Shown: positions 22,162 through 31,386 of the stretch, piece by piece
Layout: each line of letters opens with the position of its first letter
Position numbering within the stretch: position 1 is the first letter of the stretch
Assembly: GCA_963576565.1 (NCBI GenBank)
Contig: OY755047.1
Span: forward strand, 7,224,931 to 7,288,930
From: Aspidapion aeneum
Lineage: Eukaryota; Arthropoda; Insecta; Coleoptera; Brentidae
Direction: 5' to 3'
DNA length: 64,000 nucleotides
Program-made: the position numbers and the translations under genes
Notes under the pieces: model-generated
Told to the model about the DNA's origin: nothing
Seen by the model: only the letters and a program-made list of their open reading frames with translations
Databases searched by the model: none

Positions 22162-25100
22162 CGGGTTTACAACGTTCAACGTCTTCCGATACCCAATCTC
22201 CACTCGTTTCTATTTGCCTATAATTCACCATCTAGTCATCATCCTTCTCTCCAGCTTCTCCTTGACCGTCCTCGTTTTCTTCGGCCAGTTGGTTTCCATT
22301 GTAGTATTTGTTTAGGTAGTCTTTCATCATTCATTCATGGTACATGTCCGTACCACACCAATTGTTTTTTTCTTTTATCATCCACTAAAGTACGTTCAGC
22401 CACTGTCATAATTTCTCTTATTCTTTGATTTGTAACTCTTTCTCTTTTTGATTTCCTTGCTGCTCTTCTCCAATAGTCCATCTCCGTAGCGGAAAGCATT
22501 TTTTCTGTTCTATCCTTGATTGGCCATACTTCTGAGCCGTATGTAGTAATACTTTTTACAATGGTGTTATATATAAGCTTTTTGTTATGTTTTGATATAC
22601 TTTGGTCCCAAATTATTCCATTTTATAAAGTTATTGCTTTTCTTCCTTGTACGTTTCGATCTTTTATAGCTTTGTCTAGTGTTCCGTCAGCTGTAATTTT
22701 TAGACCTAAGTATTTATACTCATCACAGGACTGAATTCGCTGCCCGGTATTTAAGATTAGATCCTGTTTCATTCCACCCATACATATATACTCTGTCTTA
22801 TTGAGATTAACCTCTAGTCCCCACTTATTGTACTCTTCTATTAGTTTTCGTGTCATATATTCGAGGTCGTCATAATCCTGAGCCACTACTATCTGATCAT
22901 CGGCAAAACATAAAGTATACAAGGTGGTTTCGTCCAACGAAATTCCCATGTTTTGGCATTTTCTCTTCCATACTTTAAGGACTTGTTCCAAGTATATCTT
23001 GAAGAGCGTAGGCGAGATACAGCAACCTTGTTTAAGACCTTTATTTACTTGAAAGCCTTTGGTTAGTTTTGATTTTATTTTAACTTTTGCCTTACTATTG
23101 CGGTATAACTCTTTGATAGCCTTAATTAATTGTACGCTTATGTTTGTGTTGTCCAACGCTTTCCAAAGTAGATTTAGTGGTATACTATTATTAAAAACTT
23201 TTATACTTATTATATTATATAGGTAATTATCTATTTCATTAGGTAGGTACGTACGAATATAGAAACCTAAAAAAATACCAATTGGCTATCTAAAAATTGC
23301 AAAAATCCAAAACCATTCGTTATATCATTAAAAATGGAACTCCACACAGTTTTATTAAAAAATTAAAAAAGGGTAAATGATTCTCCACTGTTTCTTTTTC
23401 TTGGTATAGAATGTGTATGATAACAATAGAAACCCAATAAAAAGGTGTGCATTGTGAACGGGCCGGAGTCGTTTTCAGGCCACCGGTAACAATAGAAACC
23501 CAATAAAAGAGTGTGAATTATGAACGGGCTGGAGTCGATTTCGTTAAACGAACTAGAGGAGTACCGTTTTTGCTTGTAATATTAAAATTTTGTTCATGGT
23601 AAATTTACTAAAAATGAAGACCACCCAGTAAGACCAAAGTGCTGTAAACAGAAGGAGATAGATTGAGTTCAGCCATCTCTTTTGAGCCTCATTTTATTCT
23701 GGCCGGACTTATCAGCCGCCTAATTACCTATTAGACCTAGACTTAGACTTACCGATTCCCACAGATAAGGCACCAACATTAGGGCAATACCAGCCGACAC
23801 ATTTGCTGCCCCCACTCCTATATTTCTGATTGTGGTGGGGTACAGTTCGGCCGTATACACGGGCATAATAGCATTGGACGAACTTATGCAAAATTTGGAT
23901 GCCATCATTAATGAAGTAGTCAACCATTGGAGGTCACCTAAAACAGTAAAGTTTTCCTGTAAACAGGTGTGGGATCTCAAAATATTAATATTAAAATCAA
24001 AGAAATAAATAAAATTGGAAAACTAAAAAAAAGGAAACATCAACAATAAAAAATTTCCTCTAATCCAGTATCGTCTGGGATTGTTTCAAGAATGGAAGCT
24101 GTGTTGCCGCGTTGAATCGCAAGACCTATTTGTTGCTTAATTAAGCAATTTGCATTTTTATTATTTATTAATTTTGATAATTTTTTAACAAAAGATTTAG
24201 CTTCTTCACCCCAGGATTCCAATGTTTCAATTCTGAAGGGTACGAAAATGTACCCTTTGCCTTCCAGCTCTTCGTATTTTTTTTGCTTTTGTTTTTCTCC
24301 ATTACGGGCAGCTTCTTCTGATTTTATTGATGTTTTGTCAAGATAAGAAAATGCGAAAGTATCTTTGCAAGTGGCGTCCCAAATTAGGGATTTTCTTCTG
24401 CACCAAGGAAACAAAGACAAATCATCTACTCGCTTTCCATCTCCCCTGCATATACCAGGAGATTCAAGCACTGAGGGTATTCCTGCAGATACAAGAGCCT
24501 TCCTGATAATGTTGTTGATATTTTTTGTGTTGTTGCTTCTTTATATATTAGCTATTAAGTCTGCGTATCTGTGATCTATTTGGCTATTAATTAAAGATGC
24601 TTTTACTGCCTAGCTTTTTCGCTCTCTCTATGGGTATTAAAGGATAAATAAGGCGACCAGACAGTGTTTTTTTAGACGTTGTGACCCTCACTTTGAACTC
24701 CAAATCAAAAGAATCACTTACCACCATTTGTCCAGGAGACCGGTATTGCCAATGCCGCAAAAATACCAGACACCATCATAGTTAAAGCTAAAGGCCATCG
24801 TCTTCCTCCTTTAACTAAGATTAAAATTGAGATTGCAATGGCTGGCACCTCTACTAGACCTGCCAATATCTAAAAAAAAGATCAAAGGAATAAATAGTTT
24901 TATAATTATTCTATTTTTTCGTTTTTATCTATGACCTAATTGACGTATAACGTAGGCGATATTCAAAATATCATAGATAACTTACCGAATTGATGTACAG
25001 ATTTCCTCCAATGTTCTGTAAATTTAACACCAAACCATAGTAGTCCAAATAAACACTGAACCAAATTAGGAAGTTGATTAACGTCTTTTTTCTCATACTA

Positions 25101-28100
25101 GGCGTCTTCCAAAGGTCTGTTACACCTGCATTTTCTGTCACCTGATTTTCTTTGCCCATTGGACTTAGTTGTTTGTCCAAGTTAGGTGGAAGAATTTTTT
25201 TGTTGTATTTCGCAGCTGTTTCCAATATTTGTATAACTTGTTTGGTTTTACCCAAAGCTAGGAGCCATCTGGGGGATTCTGGAATCAACCACCTGCAAAA
25301 TAAAATGTTAGCAAGAGTTAGGTTTACTGCAGTAAAGTGCCAGATCAACAACTAGCTCCTAGAGATTTTGCAAAAGTTTGTAGGTCCTAAATTCTGAGGG
25401 CTCTGGATTTTTTTGTTGTATTTTGCGACTGTTTCCAATATTTGTATAACTTGCTTGGTTTTACCCAAAGCTAGGAGCCATCTGGGGGATTCAGGGATTA
25501 ACCACCTGCAAAATAAAATGTTAGCAAGAGTTAGGTTAACTGCAGTATAGTGACAGATCAACAACTAGCTCCTACAGATTTTGCAAAAATTTATAGGTCC
25601 TAAATTCTGAGGGCTCTGAATTTTTTTGTTGTATTTTGCGGCTGTTTCCAATATTTGTATATCTTGCTTGGTTTTACCCAAAGCTAGGAGCCATCTGGGG
25701 GATTCAGGGATTAACCACCTGCAAAATAAAATGTTAGCAAGAGTTAGGTTAACTGCAGTATAGTGACAGATCAACAACTAGCTCCTACAGATTTTGCAAA
25801 AATTTATAGGTCCTAAATTCTGAGGGCTCTGAATTTTTTTGTTGTATTTTGCGGCTGTTTCCAATATTTGTATAACTTGCTTGGTTTTACCCAAAGCTAG
25901 GAGCCATCTGGGGGATTCAGGGATTAACCACCTGCAAAATAAAATGTTAGCAAGAGTTAGGTTAACTGCAGTAAAGTGACAGATCAACAACTAGCTCCTA
26001 GAGATTTTGCAAAAGTTTGTAGGTCCTAAATTCTGAGGGCTCTCAAAGACTGGATACCCAAGGAGACATGGACTTACCATAAGCCCAAAAACAGGAATCC
26101 AGGTAAACTAATGGCCAATTGAAACTGCCTCCAATTGGTCAGCAAATAGCCAAGTCCGGCGATCATGCAGTACCCCACTGACACCGGAAATAGATAGGAT
26201 ATCCCCGCTATGGTACGCCAGTTGCCTCCTACTAGTTCTATTGAGAGGATGAACCCGCTGAAGACCACTGAGACTGAGATGAAACCCAACATACATCTCA
26301 GAACCACGTACATCTCGAACCAAGGTGCCAAGGCTATGCTACTTCCTGAAATCAAAATAGAAAAAATTGTTCTAGCCTTGGTGTGGATGTCTATTATTTT
26401 TTTGAGTTGGCCTATGTTTGAGACATAGATAAATACTAAACGTTACATAACTAAAATAATTTCAAAAAGTGTCAATTTCTTTTTCCATCAAACCGTGACT
26501 TTTTCGTTGACACTAAGCTCGCACTTTTGGTACCCTTATCGACAGAGGGAGACAAAATATAAAAAAAAATTATCAAAGTTTCAAATTAAGAACCTATTTT
26601 ACAATATCTAACACTTGTTCTATTTAAACACTAAATTATCTAAGTTTCTATCTAGATTTCCTGAACTAAACGTCAATTATGCCATAGATAAATACCAAAA
26701 TTAGACAAAAAACTTACCAAGTGTACTTTGAATAAATATAGACGCGAAAAGCGTCTTTTTTCTTCCATATTTGTCCGAAATAATTCCACAGACAAGGCCG
26801 CCTAGGGCCACTCCTGCCAGAAACATCATTTCTGATAAGTTTATGAGACCTTGTCTATCACAGAGTAAGTTGAATTCTGAGATGATGGTTTCCCCTAAAA
26901 ATAAAGGAAAAACATGACACATTAACACTTGATTTAAAATTATATAAATGTATACTACTATGTCGGTTTAGAACATTTTTCTACGTTGTCCGACGCCTAT
27001 TCTCCACCTCATTCGATCCTGAGAATCATCTTCTGTCAGGTTTTTTTGACTCATTGATCTTTGGATTTTTCTGCTTTTCTGCGCCCTATTTGTTGTCATT
27101 CTAGGTCCTGCTTTGGTAATCTTTCGTCGTTCATCCATTGTACATGGCCGTACCATATCAGTTGTCTTTTAGTGATGTCATCCGTTTACACCTCGATTCC
27201 CATTCTTTTGTTTATGATCTTATTTCTTATGTGATCTGTTCTAGATATTCTCATTGATCTTCTTATTGCATCCATTTCGACACTTTCCATTTTTGTTTTG
27301 TATTTTTCTGTTACGCGACAAGTTTCTATTCCATACAACAGCGTGCTTTTCACCATAGTTTCATATATGTTAAATTTTACATTATTTTTTATGTCTCTGC
27401 TCCATAAAATACTGTTAAGTCATCCAATAACCTTTTTTGCTTTTACTATTCTTTTTTCCAGTTCAGAGATATTGTTTGTTCATTGTCTAGTTCTACCTAA
27501 CTGGATTCGTTTTCAATACATAAGTACTGTGTCTTGTTCACGTTCACTGTTAATTAAGTTAAGATTGACACTTGATTTTAAAATGTATAAAAGTATAATA
27601 TATTTATATTTTTCAAAATCCTTTTTACATACCCCCCTGTAAAAACTCCCAAGCTTCGCATCTAATTCGGCTCAAATTTGCTGTGTTTTCGCAAAGACCC
27701 ACTTGGCTCCGGTTATCTGATAACACATCTAGAATCGTACAGAATTCTTTTTCTGTTTGACCTGTACAGTTTTTCCAAAGAACCTGAAAGAACAAAAAGA
27801 TTTTGCGTATTATTAGTTGCCTTGTAGAAATAAAATTTCGGACTTCCATTGTCTTTATTTATTTTAAACACGACGTTTCGGTTAGTAAGTACCTCTAACC
27901 GTTTTCAAACTAATCTTCCATTGTACATTTGATTGTTGGTCGAATACCGTTCAGATAGTGTGAAAAAGTCTGCAGTTCGTCATCATTTTCTGGCCATATA
28001 ATAAATGTGTCATCCATGTATAGTAGCCATAGTTTTGGCTTAACTCTTGCTGTGTTGATCGCATGGTCCTCGAACCACTCCATGTAGATGTTTGCTACCA

Positions 28101-28940
28101 CTGGCAATAGAGATGAACCCATTGGAAGTCAATTATTTTGCGCGTAAAACTTATCTTTCACTGCTAAAGGCCTTCACACACACAATTTACGTAATCCGTA
28201 GCATGGCGCATAGCGGGCTTTCAACCAATCAGCGATCGAATAGCAGCGGCCATATTGGATTTACGTAAGAAAGGTCCATAAGGTTGAACTTCTAACGCGT
28301 TATGTTTTTTTGTGTGTGATCGGCTTAAGTAAAGTTACGGAGACAGAGCTCCAATATTTCCATCACCCCTCCCACCCATAGCGTTGTTCTTTAGTAAAGT
28401 GTATCATCGGTTTGCAATTGGTTTATGATGATACTGAGTGACTCATTTATTGGGATGTTGGTGTGCAGACTTTCTGCATCAAAACAATAATAAATAAAGA
28501 CAAAGGAATTCCGAAATTTTATTTTTACTCAATCATCATGTGTTTCAAACAATTAGTTGCCTTATTAAATAAATTTTGGGTTATGGGCCCAAGAGTGAAA
28601 CCGTGAATTTGTAGACCAATTAAAAAAAATGTAAATCACTCAACAATTATTTATAAAGACATTTGCCAAATATTTTTGCATTATGTTCAGCAGTTTTTGA
28701 GATATTGATATATTTTTAAAAAGCTTACCGGTGCAACGTCGTGAAACTTGTTCGGTCTCGCACACCACACGTCCCGGTCCCGCGCGTGAAACGTCGGTGC
28801 GAATATGTGAAACGTGCATGGTATGTTGACCAGTGACAGGAGGAACGTCAAAAGAAGTTGCCATCTGCCGTAGACTCCGATGGCGTCCGATATCGGGTCG
28901 TCTTCTTCCGGGGATGACTGGCTTTTCTTTCGCGGCTGTT
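20048..28940 (-). CDS. SLC22-type organic ion transporter (major facilitator superfamily), 8 coding exons, first exon not found
   Basis: A 12-helix plasma-membrane transporter for organic cations, anions or carnitine-like solutes; the substrate cannot be told from sequence. Exons: 28940-28729, 27783-27633, 26894-26718, 26345-26078, 25292-24986, 24869-24722, 23937-23753, 20263-20048. All borders are GT/AG, phases join perfectly, about 554 codons with the stop, the usual family length. Visible features: helix 1 (WQLLLTFLLSLVNIP), a cysteine-bearing extracellular loop, the MFS signature SDKYGRKK, the family signature LIPESPRWLLALGK, YTAELYPTTIRNIGVG, and LLLPETGCGKLVDTLKE at the end. The first coding exon, supplying the Met and one base of a split codon, must lie right of 28942. 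Introns hold Penelope and RTE insertions and a tandem duplication of exon 5. Confidence 0.9.
20309..21600 (+). mobile_element. RTE-like LINE family 3, 3' part, interrupted by a small repeat
   Basis: The first piece (20309-20400) and the second (20772-21600) share the RT-flanking text GGGACACAAT and CCCCTAAAC. Readable pieces in shifting frames: NVRQGDTISPKLFN, RYADDIALITDKKEEL at about 20930, EYIYLGQIIKL at about 21130, MERQMLHVKL at about 21390. It is decayed. The tail is GATA-like (AGATAGATAG). The insert 20400-20771 holds three or so diverged copies of a unit with ATATCGG...GTCCGCCA...TTTTGGATCC; relatives continue at 21700-21850. Lies in the last transporter intron. Confidence 0.68.
22096..23190 (-). 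mobile_element. RTE-like LINE family 1, 5'-truncated copy with 14-bp target-site duplication
   Basis: TTAAAAACTTTTAT at 22082-22095 and again at 23191-23204 bounds the element. The minus-strand frame 23156-22623 encodes NKGLKQGCCISPTLFKIYLE and TLYTLCFADDQIVVAQDYDD (RT motifs B and C), then the C-terminal domain in broken frames, and a short 3' end that runs into (TA)n at 22098-22157. It lies in the last transporter intron in the same orientation as the gene. Confidence 0.82.
23205..23740. other. Intronic DNA with a short two-copy repeat
   Basis: A unit with AATAGAAACCCAATAAAA, then GTGTG, AACGGGC and GGAGTCG occurs twice between about 23426 and 23545. Otherwise no feature is recognised. Confidence 0.45.
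23753..23937 (-). CDS. SLC22-type transporter exon: helices 10-11
   Basis: 185 nt, entered with 2 nt after CTGTTTTAG, left in phase 0 at TCG|GTAAGT. It encodes LMMASKFCISSSNAIMPVYT, AELYPTTIRNIGVG and LMLVPYLW. YTAE(L/I)(Y/F)PT-x-x-R-N is diagnostic for the family. Confidence 0.9.
24040..24522 (-). mobile_element. Transposon-derived restriction-like endonuclease domain fragment
   Basis: The minus-strand frame from about 24520 to 24040 reads ALVSAGIPSVLESPGICRGD, GKRVDDLSLFPWCRRKSLIW, DATCKDTFAFSYL, then FVPFRIETLESWGEEAKSFV. The arrangement G-K-R-(P)-D ... WDATC is widespread in repeated arthropod and cnidarian proteins and resembles a PD-(D/E)XK nuclease fold of mobile elements. Here the usual P is V. 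It has no splice sites of its own and sits in an intron of the transporter on the same strand, so it is taken as a passenger fragment. Confidence 0.5.
24523..24612 (-). mobile_element. RTE-like LINE family 3 fragment
   Basis: A 90-bp piece with TTGTTGCTTCTTTATATATT, GCTATTAAGTCTG and GGCTATTAATTAAAG, matching 58570-58670 and 48705-48830. Non-coding remnant next to the nuclease fragment. Confidence 0.55.
24722..24869 (-). CDS. SLC22-type transporter exon: helices 8-9
   Basis: 148 nt, 49 codons plus 1 nt. It encodes ILAGLVEVPAIAISILILVK, GGRRWPLAL and a helix with VSGIFAALAIPV. The L-x-G-x-(V/A)-E-(V/L/I)-P-A motif and G-R-R are typical of the family. Acceptor TTTTTAG, donor GGTG|GTAAGT. Confidence 0.88.
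24986..25292 (-). CDS. SLC22-type transporter exon 5: family signature, cytoplasmic loop, helix 7
   Basis: 307 nt, 102 codons after a 1-nt entry. It starts WLIPESPRWLLALGKTKQVI, includes a polar loop and MRKKTLINFLIWFSVYLDYY, and ends INS|GTAAGT. It is the only one of four tandem acceptors followed by a full-length exon with a donor, so it is the functional one. Confidence 0.9.
25352..25990 (-). pseudogene. Three 213-bp tandem decoy copies of the 5' half of transporter exon 5
   Basis: Units 25352-25564, 25565-25777 and 25778-25990 are nearly identical. Each carries the last about 50 intron bases, the acceptor TTTATTTTGCAG and the start of the exon (LIPESPRWLLALGKTKQ), then switches after AAGAAAAT to intron sequence (CCAGAGCCCTCAG) and soon meets a stop. 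None has a donor. The remaining unit boundary sequence continues to about 26044, where the exon 4-proximal intron starts. Confidence 0.88.
26078..26345 (-). CDS. SLC22-type transporter exon: helices 3-6
   Basis: 268 nt, entering with 2 nt and leaving with 2 nt. It encodes GSSIALAPWFEMYVVLRCML, VELVGGNWRT-like IELVGGNWRTIAGI, and NWRQFQLAISLPGFLFLGL. It leaves as TG, completed by the G of the next exon to give the tryptophan before WLIPES. Confidence 0.9.
26718..26894 (-). CDS. SLC22-type transporter exon: helix 2 and MFS signature
   Basis: 177 nt. It encodes ETIISEFNLLCDRQG, then MMFLAGVALGGLVCGIISDK and YGRKKT. The D-(K/R)-x-G-R-(K/R) loop between helices 2 and 3 is the superfamily hallmark. 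Donor CTTG|GTAAGT. Confidence 0.9.
26965..27570 (-). mobile_element. RTE-like LINE family 2, C-terminal part
   Basis: The minus strand encodes a C-terminal segment with DERRKITKAGPRMTTNRAQK and SMSQKNLTEDDSQDRMRWRI-type sequence ending near 26970; further right come pieces matching KVIGxLNSI and YETMVKS of family 2. Several stops. It lies in the transporter intron between the MFS-signature exon and the loop exon. Confidence 0.65.
27633..27783 (-). CDS. SLC22-type transporter exon: large extracellular loop
   Basis: 151 nt, 50 codons plus 1 nt. Acceptor TTCTTTCAG, donor GGGG|GTATGT. It has cysteines at NCTG, EFCTI, GLCEN and IRCEAWEF, matching the disulfide-bonded loop between helices 1 and 2, and leads into the E(T)xxSE(F/W) segment of the next exon. 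Confidence 0.83.
27845..28500 (-). mobile_element. Penelope-like element fragment (reverse transcriptase and terminal repeat)
   Basis: Minus-strand frame 28122-27910 encodes MGSSLLPVVANIYMEWFEDH and LWLLYMDDTFIIWPENDDEL, with the YxDDT RT motif and the L(S)PVVAN(I) motif typical of Penelope-like elements. Further 5' (28395-28500) FDAESLHTNIPINESL fits the upstream RT region. An unrelated GC-richer insert separates them (28130-28390). At the 3' side lies a terminal-repeat segment with AACCGAAACGTCGTG. It sits in an intron of the transporter. Confidence 0.75.
28729..28940 (-). CDS. SLC22-type transporter exon (first recognised): helix 1 and extracellular loop
   Basis: 212 nt, entered with 2 nt after TTTCAG and left in phase 0 at CACCG|GTAAG. 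It begins QPRKKSQSSPEEDDPISDAI, then GVYGRWQLL and VNIPCTFHIFAPTF, then a DRDVWCARP segment. The SLC22 family shows G-x-(F/Y)-G-(R/K)-(F/W)-Q and DHWC at these places. Confidence 0.87.
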
Positions 28941-28999
28941 CTGAAACAAATGGAGATTTTTAAACATTTACCTCTACTTTGCCAAAATTATCACGTCCT

Positions 29000-30362
29000 T
29001 GAAATTTAACTACTCGTATCCCAGCTGAACTTATTAAATATGGCACTAAAGAACTGTTTTGGAGATTACGGAATCTTTTCCAAAAATATTTAAATGGAAC
29101 TGTAGTACCAACTGAGTGGAAAACGTCATATATATCCACAATACACAAAAAAGGACGGAAAGATATGTGACAATTATAGAGGTATATCTGTGACTAGTAC
29201 GCTGAGCAGAATATACGGTAAAATAATAAGAAATAAAGTGGAAAGCGAATATAAAGACATGGAGGCAGAAGAACAAGCCGGTTTCAGGGCGGGTAGATCG
29301 ACTTCTGATCATCTCTTTTGTATAACCCAAGTTATTCAAAAGAAAATGGCATACGGACAAGAGCTGCATCTGCTTTACGTCGATTTGGTGAAGGCATATG
29401 ATAGTATACCACTAAATCTACTTTGGAAAGCGTTGGAAAACACAAACATAAGCGTCCAACTAATTAAGGCCATCAAAGAGTTATACCGCAATAGTAAGGC
29501 AAAAGTTAAAATAAAAGCAAAACTAACCAAAGGCTTTCAAGTAAATAAAGGTCTTAAACAAGGTTGCTGTATCTCGCCTACGATCTTCAATATATATTTG
29601 GATTAAGTCCTTAAAGTCTGGAAGAGAAAATGCCAAAACATGGGAATTCCGTTGGATGAAACCACCTTGTATACTTTATGTTTCGTCGATGATCAGATAG
29701 TAGTGGCTCAGGATTATGACGACCTCGAATATATGACACGAAAACTAATAGAAGAATACAATAAGTGGGGACTAGAGGTTAATATCAATAAGACAGAGTA
29801 TATGTGTATTGGTGGAACGAAACAGGATCTAATCTTAAATACTGAGAAGCGAATTCAGTCAGTCCTGTGATGGTATAAATACTTAGGTCTAAAAATGACA
29901 GCTGACGAAACACTAGCCAAAGCTATAAAAGATAGAAACGTACAAGGAAGAAAAGCAATAACTTTATTAAATGCAATAATTTGGGATCAAAGTATATCAA
30001 AACATAACAAAAAGCTTATATATAACACCATTGTACAAAGTATTATTACATACGGCTCAGAAGTATGGCCAATCAAAGATAGAACAGAAAAAATGCTTTC
30101 CGCTACGGAGATGGACTATTGGAGAAGAGCAGCAGGGAAATCAAAAAGAGAAAGAGTTACAAATCAAAGAATAAGAGAAATTATGACAGTGGGTGAACGT
30201 ACTTTAGTGGATGATATAAGAACAAAACAACTGGTGTGATACGGACATGTACAAAGAATGGATGATGGAAGACTACCTAAACAAATATTACAATGGAAAC
30301 CAACTGGCTGAAGCAAACGAGGAAGGCCGAGGAGAAGCTGGAGAGAAGGAATAGACAGTGAA
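29000..30362 (+). mobile_element. RTE-like LINE family 1, long decayed copy
   Basis: Plus-strand frames show IPAELIKYG, EWKTSYISTIHKKG, DNYRGISVTSTLSRIYGKI, QAGFRAGRSTSDH, YVDLVKAYDSIPL, GCCISP, CFVDDQIVVAQ and YGSEVWPIKDRTE. The RT catalytic FADD is FVDD here, and at least three in-frame stops occur. This copy extends furthest 5' of the family in the window and is cut at about 30362, so it lacks the (TA)n tail. It probably lies in intron 1 of the transporter. Confidence 0.75.
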
Positions 30363-30439
30363 ATCTTCCCTTACGACATGATTGTCTAGTTCTTTTTGTT
30401 ATCTGTGGTTAACAACGAGCGGTTAATTGGGTGAACTTC

Positions 30440-30660
30440 TGGACCGTAAATAATTACAAGCCGGCAGCGCGGGGCAAGGTTTTAATTTCACCCGTTTTTA
30501 TGCGGTGTATGGGTTCTGTTCTGCATATGGCTGTTCTCCCGCGGGGGCGGGAGGAATGTTTGTTTTAGTTGACGTCGGCCATCATCATCGTGCCTAAACT
30601 TTTGTTGCCCTTTCTACTGTTGCCGGTTCTATCCTTAGTGAAGATGTATGAATTTGTTTT
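30440..30660 (-). promoter_or_regulatory. Isolated GC-rich island, possible promoter/leader of the transporter gene
   Basis: Non-repetitive GC-rich stretch in otherwise AT-rich DNA (for example GCCGGCAGCGCGGGGCAAGG, CTCCCGCGGGGGCGGGAGG). It lies 1.5 kb right of the first recognised transporter exon on that gene's upstream side. The minus strand contains an ATGATGATGGCC start-like triplet at about 30584, but its frame closes soon and no donor with the required phase is evident. Confidence 0.25.
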
Positions 30661-31386
30661 AATTTGGGTTTGTCATTAGTAAAAAGTGTTGTTTTCGTTA
30701 TTGTTTGTTTATAAAATGACATGAACTTCGATTACAAATAAAATCTTTAGTGCCACATAGACTGGATCTAAAAATAAACCAAAATTTAAGTAAGTAATGC
30801 CGAGGGGTGTTCCATAAAAAAGATTAATAGAAAATTTAATAAAAAATTATACGATGCTCAAAACTGGTTGTGCGGTTGTGAAAAAAGAAATGCTTTTTTT
30901 TGCTTTATTTGTCTTGTTATGAACAAACGACAAAGTGATCCTGAGTGCAAAGGGAATGTGTGATATCAAGCAGTTTAGTAAAAAGTTAAAAAGGTACAAA
31001 GTAAGTGGTACTTAATTTAAATACCCACATAGAATTTTCTATGCTGCCAATTGAATAGTGCCAATTGGGAAAACAAACATGACCGAACATTAGAAAAATT
31101 TGGCAAAAATTAGACATATACTTAGTAGGTTAATAGACTGTTTAAAATTTTGTGAGATTTTTGAGGTTGCTCTACGGGTCCATAAAAAAGTAAGGCGAAT
31201 GGACTTTATCTATAAACAAATAAACTAAAAACTACACCAAGTAGCTGCTTGTTTGGAAAATACTAAAATAAAATTGTTTCGGTAAGTTTTTATCTCATTT
31301 TTCATGCAATTTAAATTTCTGCCCCCCCAATTTATAACGTCACCAGCCGCCACTGAAATTATGGGGTTCCAATTTGGGAGACCCTG
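30661..31386. other. AT-rich DNA without recognised genes
   Basis: No convincing exon. The stretch ends with AGACCCTGTACAGGGTGTCC, where another mobile-element terminus abuts the fold-back element that follows. Confidence 0.4.

Noticed and set aside
22094..22315. Open frames with YIYIYI repeats, also at 42493-42765
   Set aside because: Read from (TA)n tails of RTE elements.
24365..24574. 69-codon plus-strand open frame
   Set aside because: Antisense shadow of the nuclease fragment and an RTE piece.
29190..30239. Host reverse-transcriptase-like gene
   Set aside because: In-frame stops, a FVDD instead of FADD, and alignment to other RTE copies in the window show it is a dead LINE.
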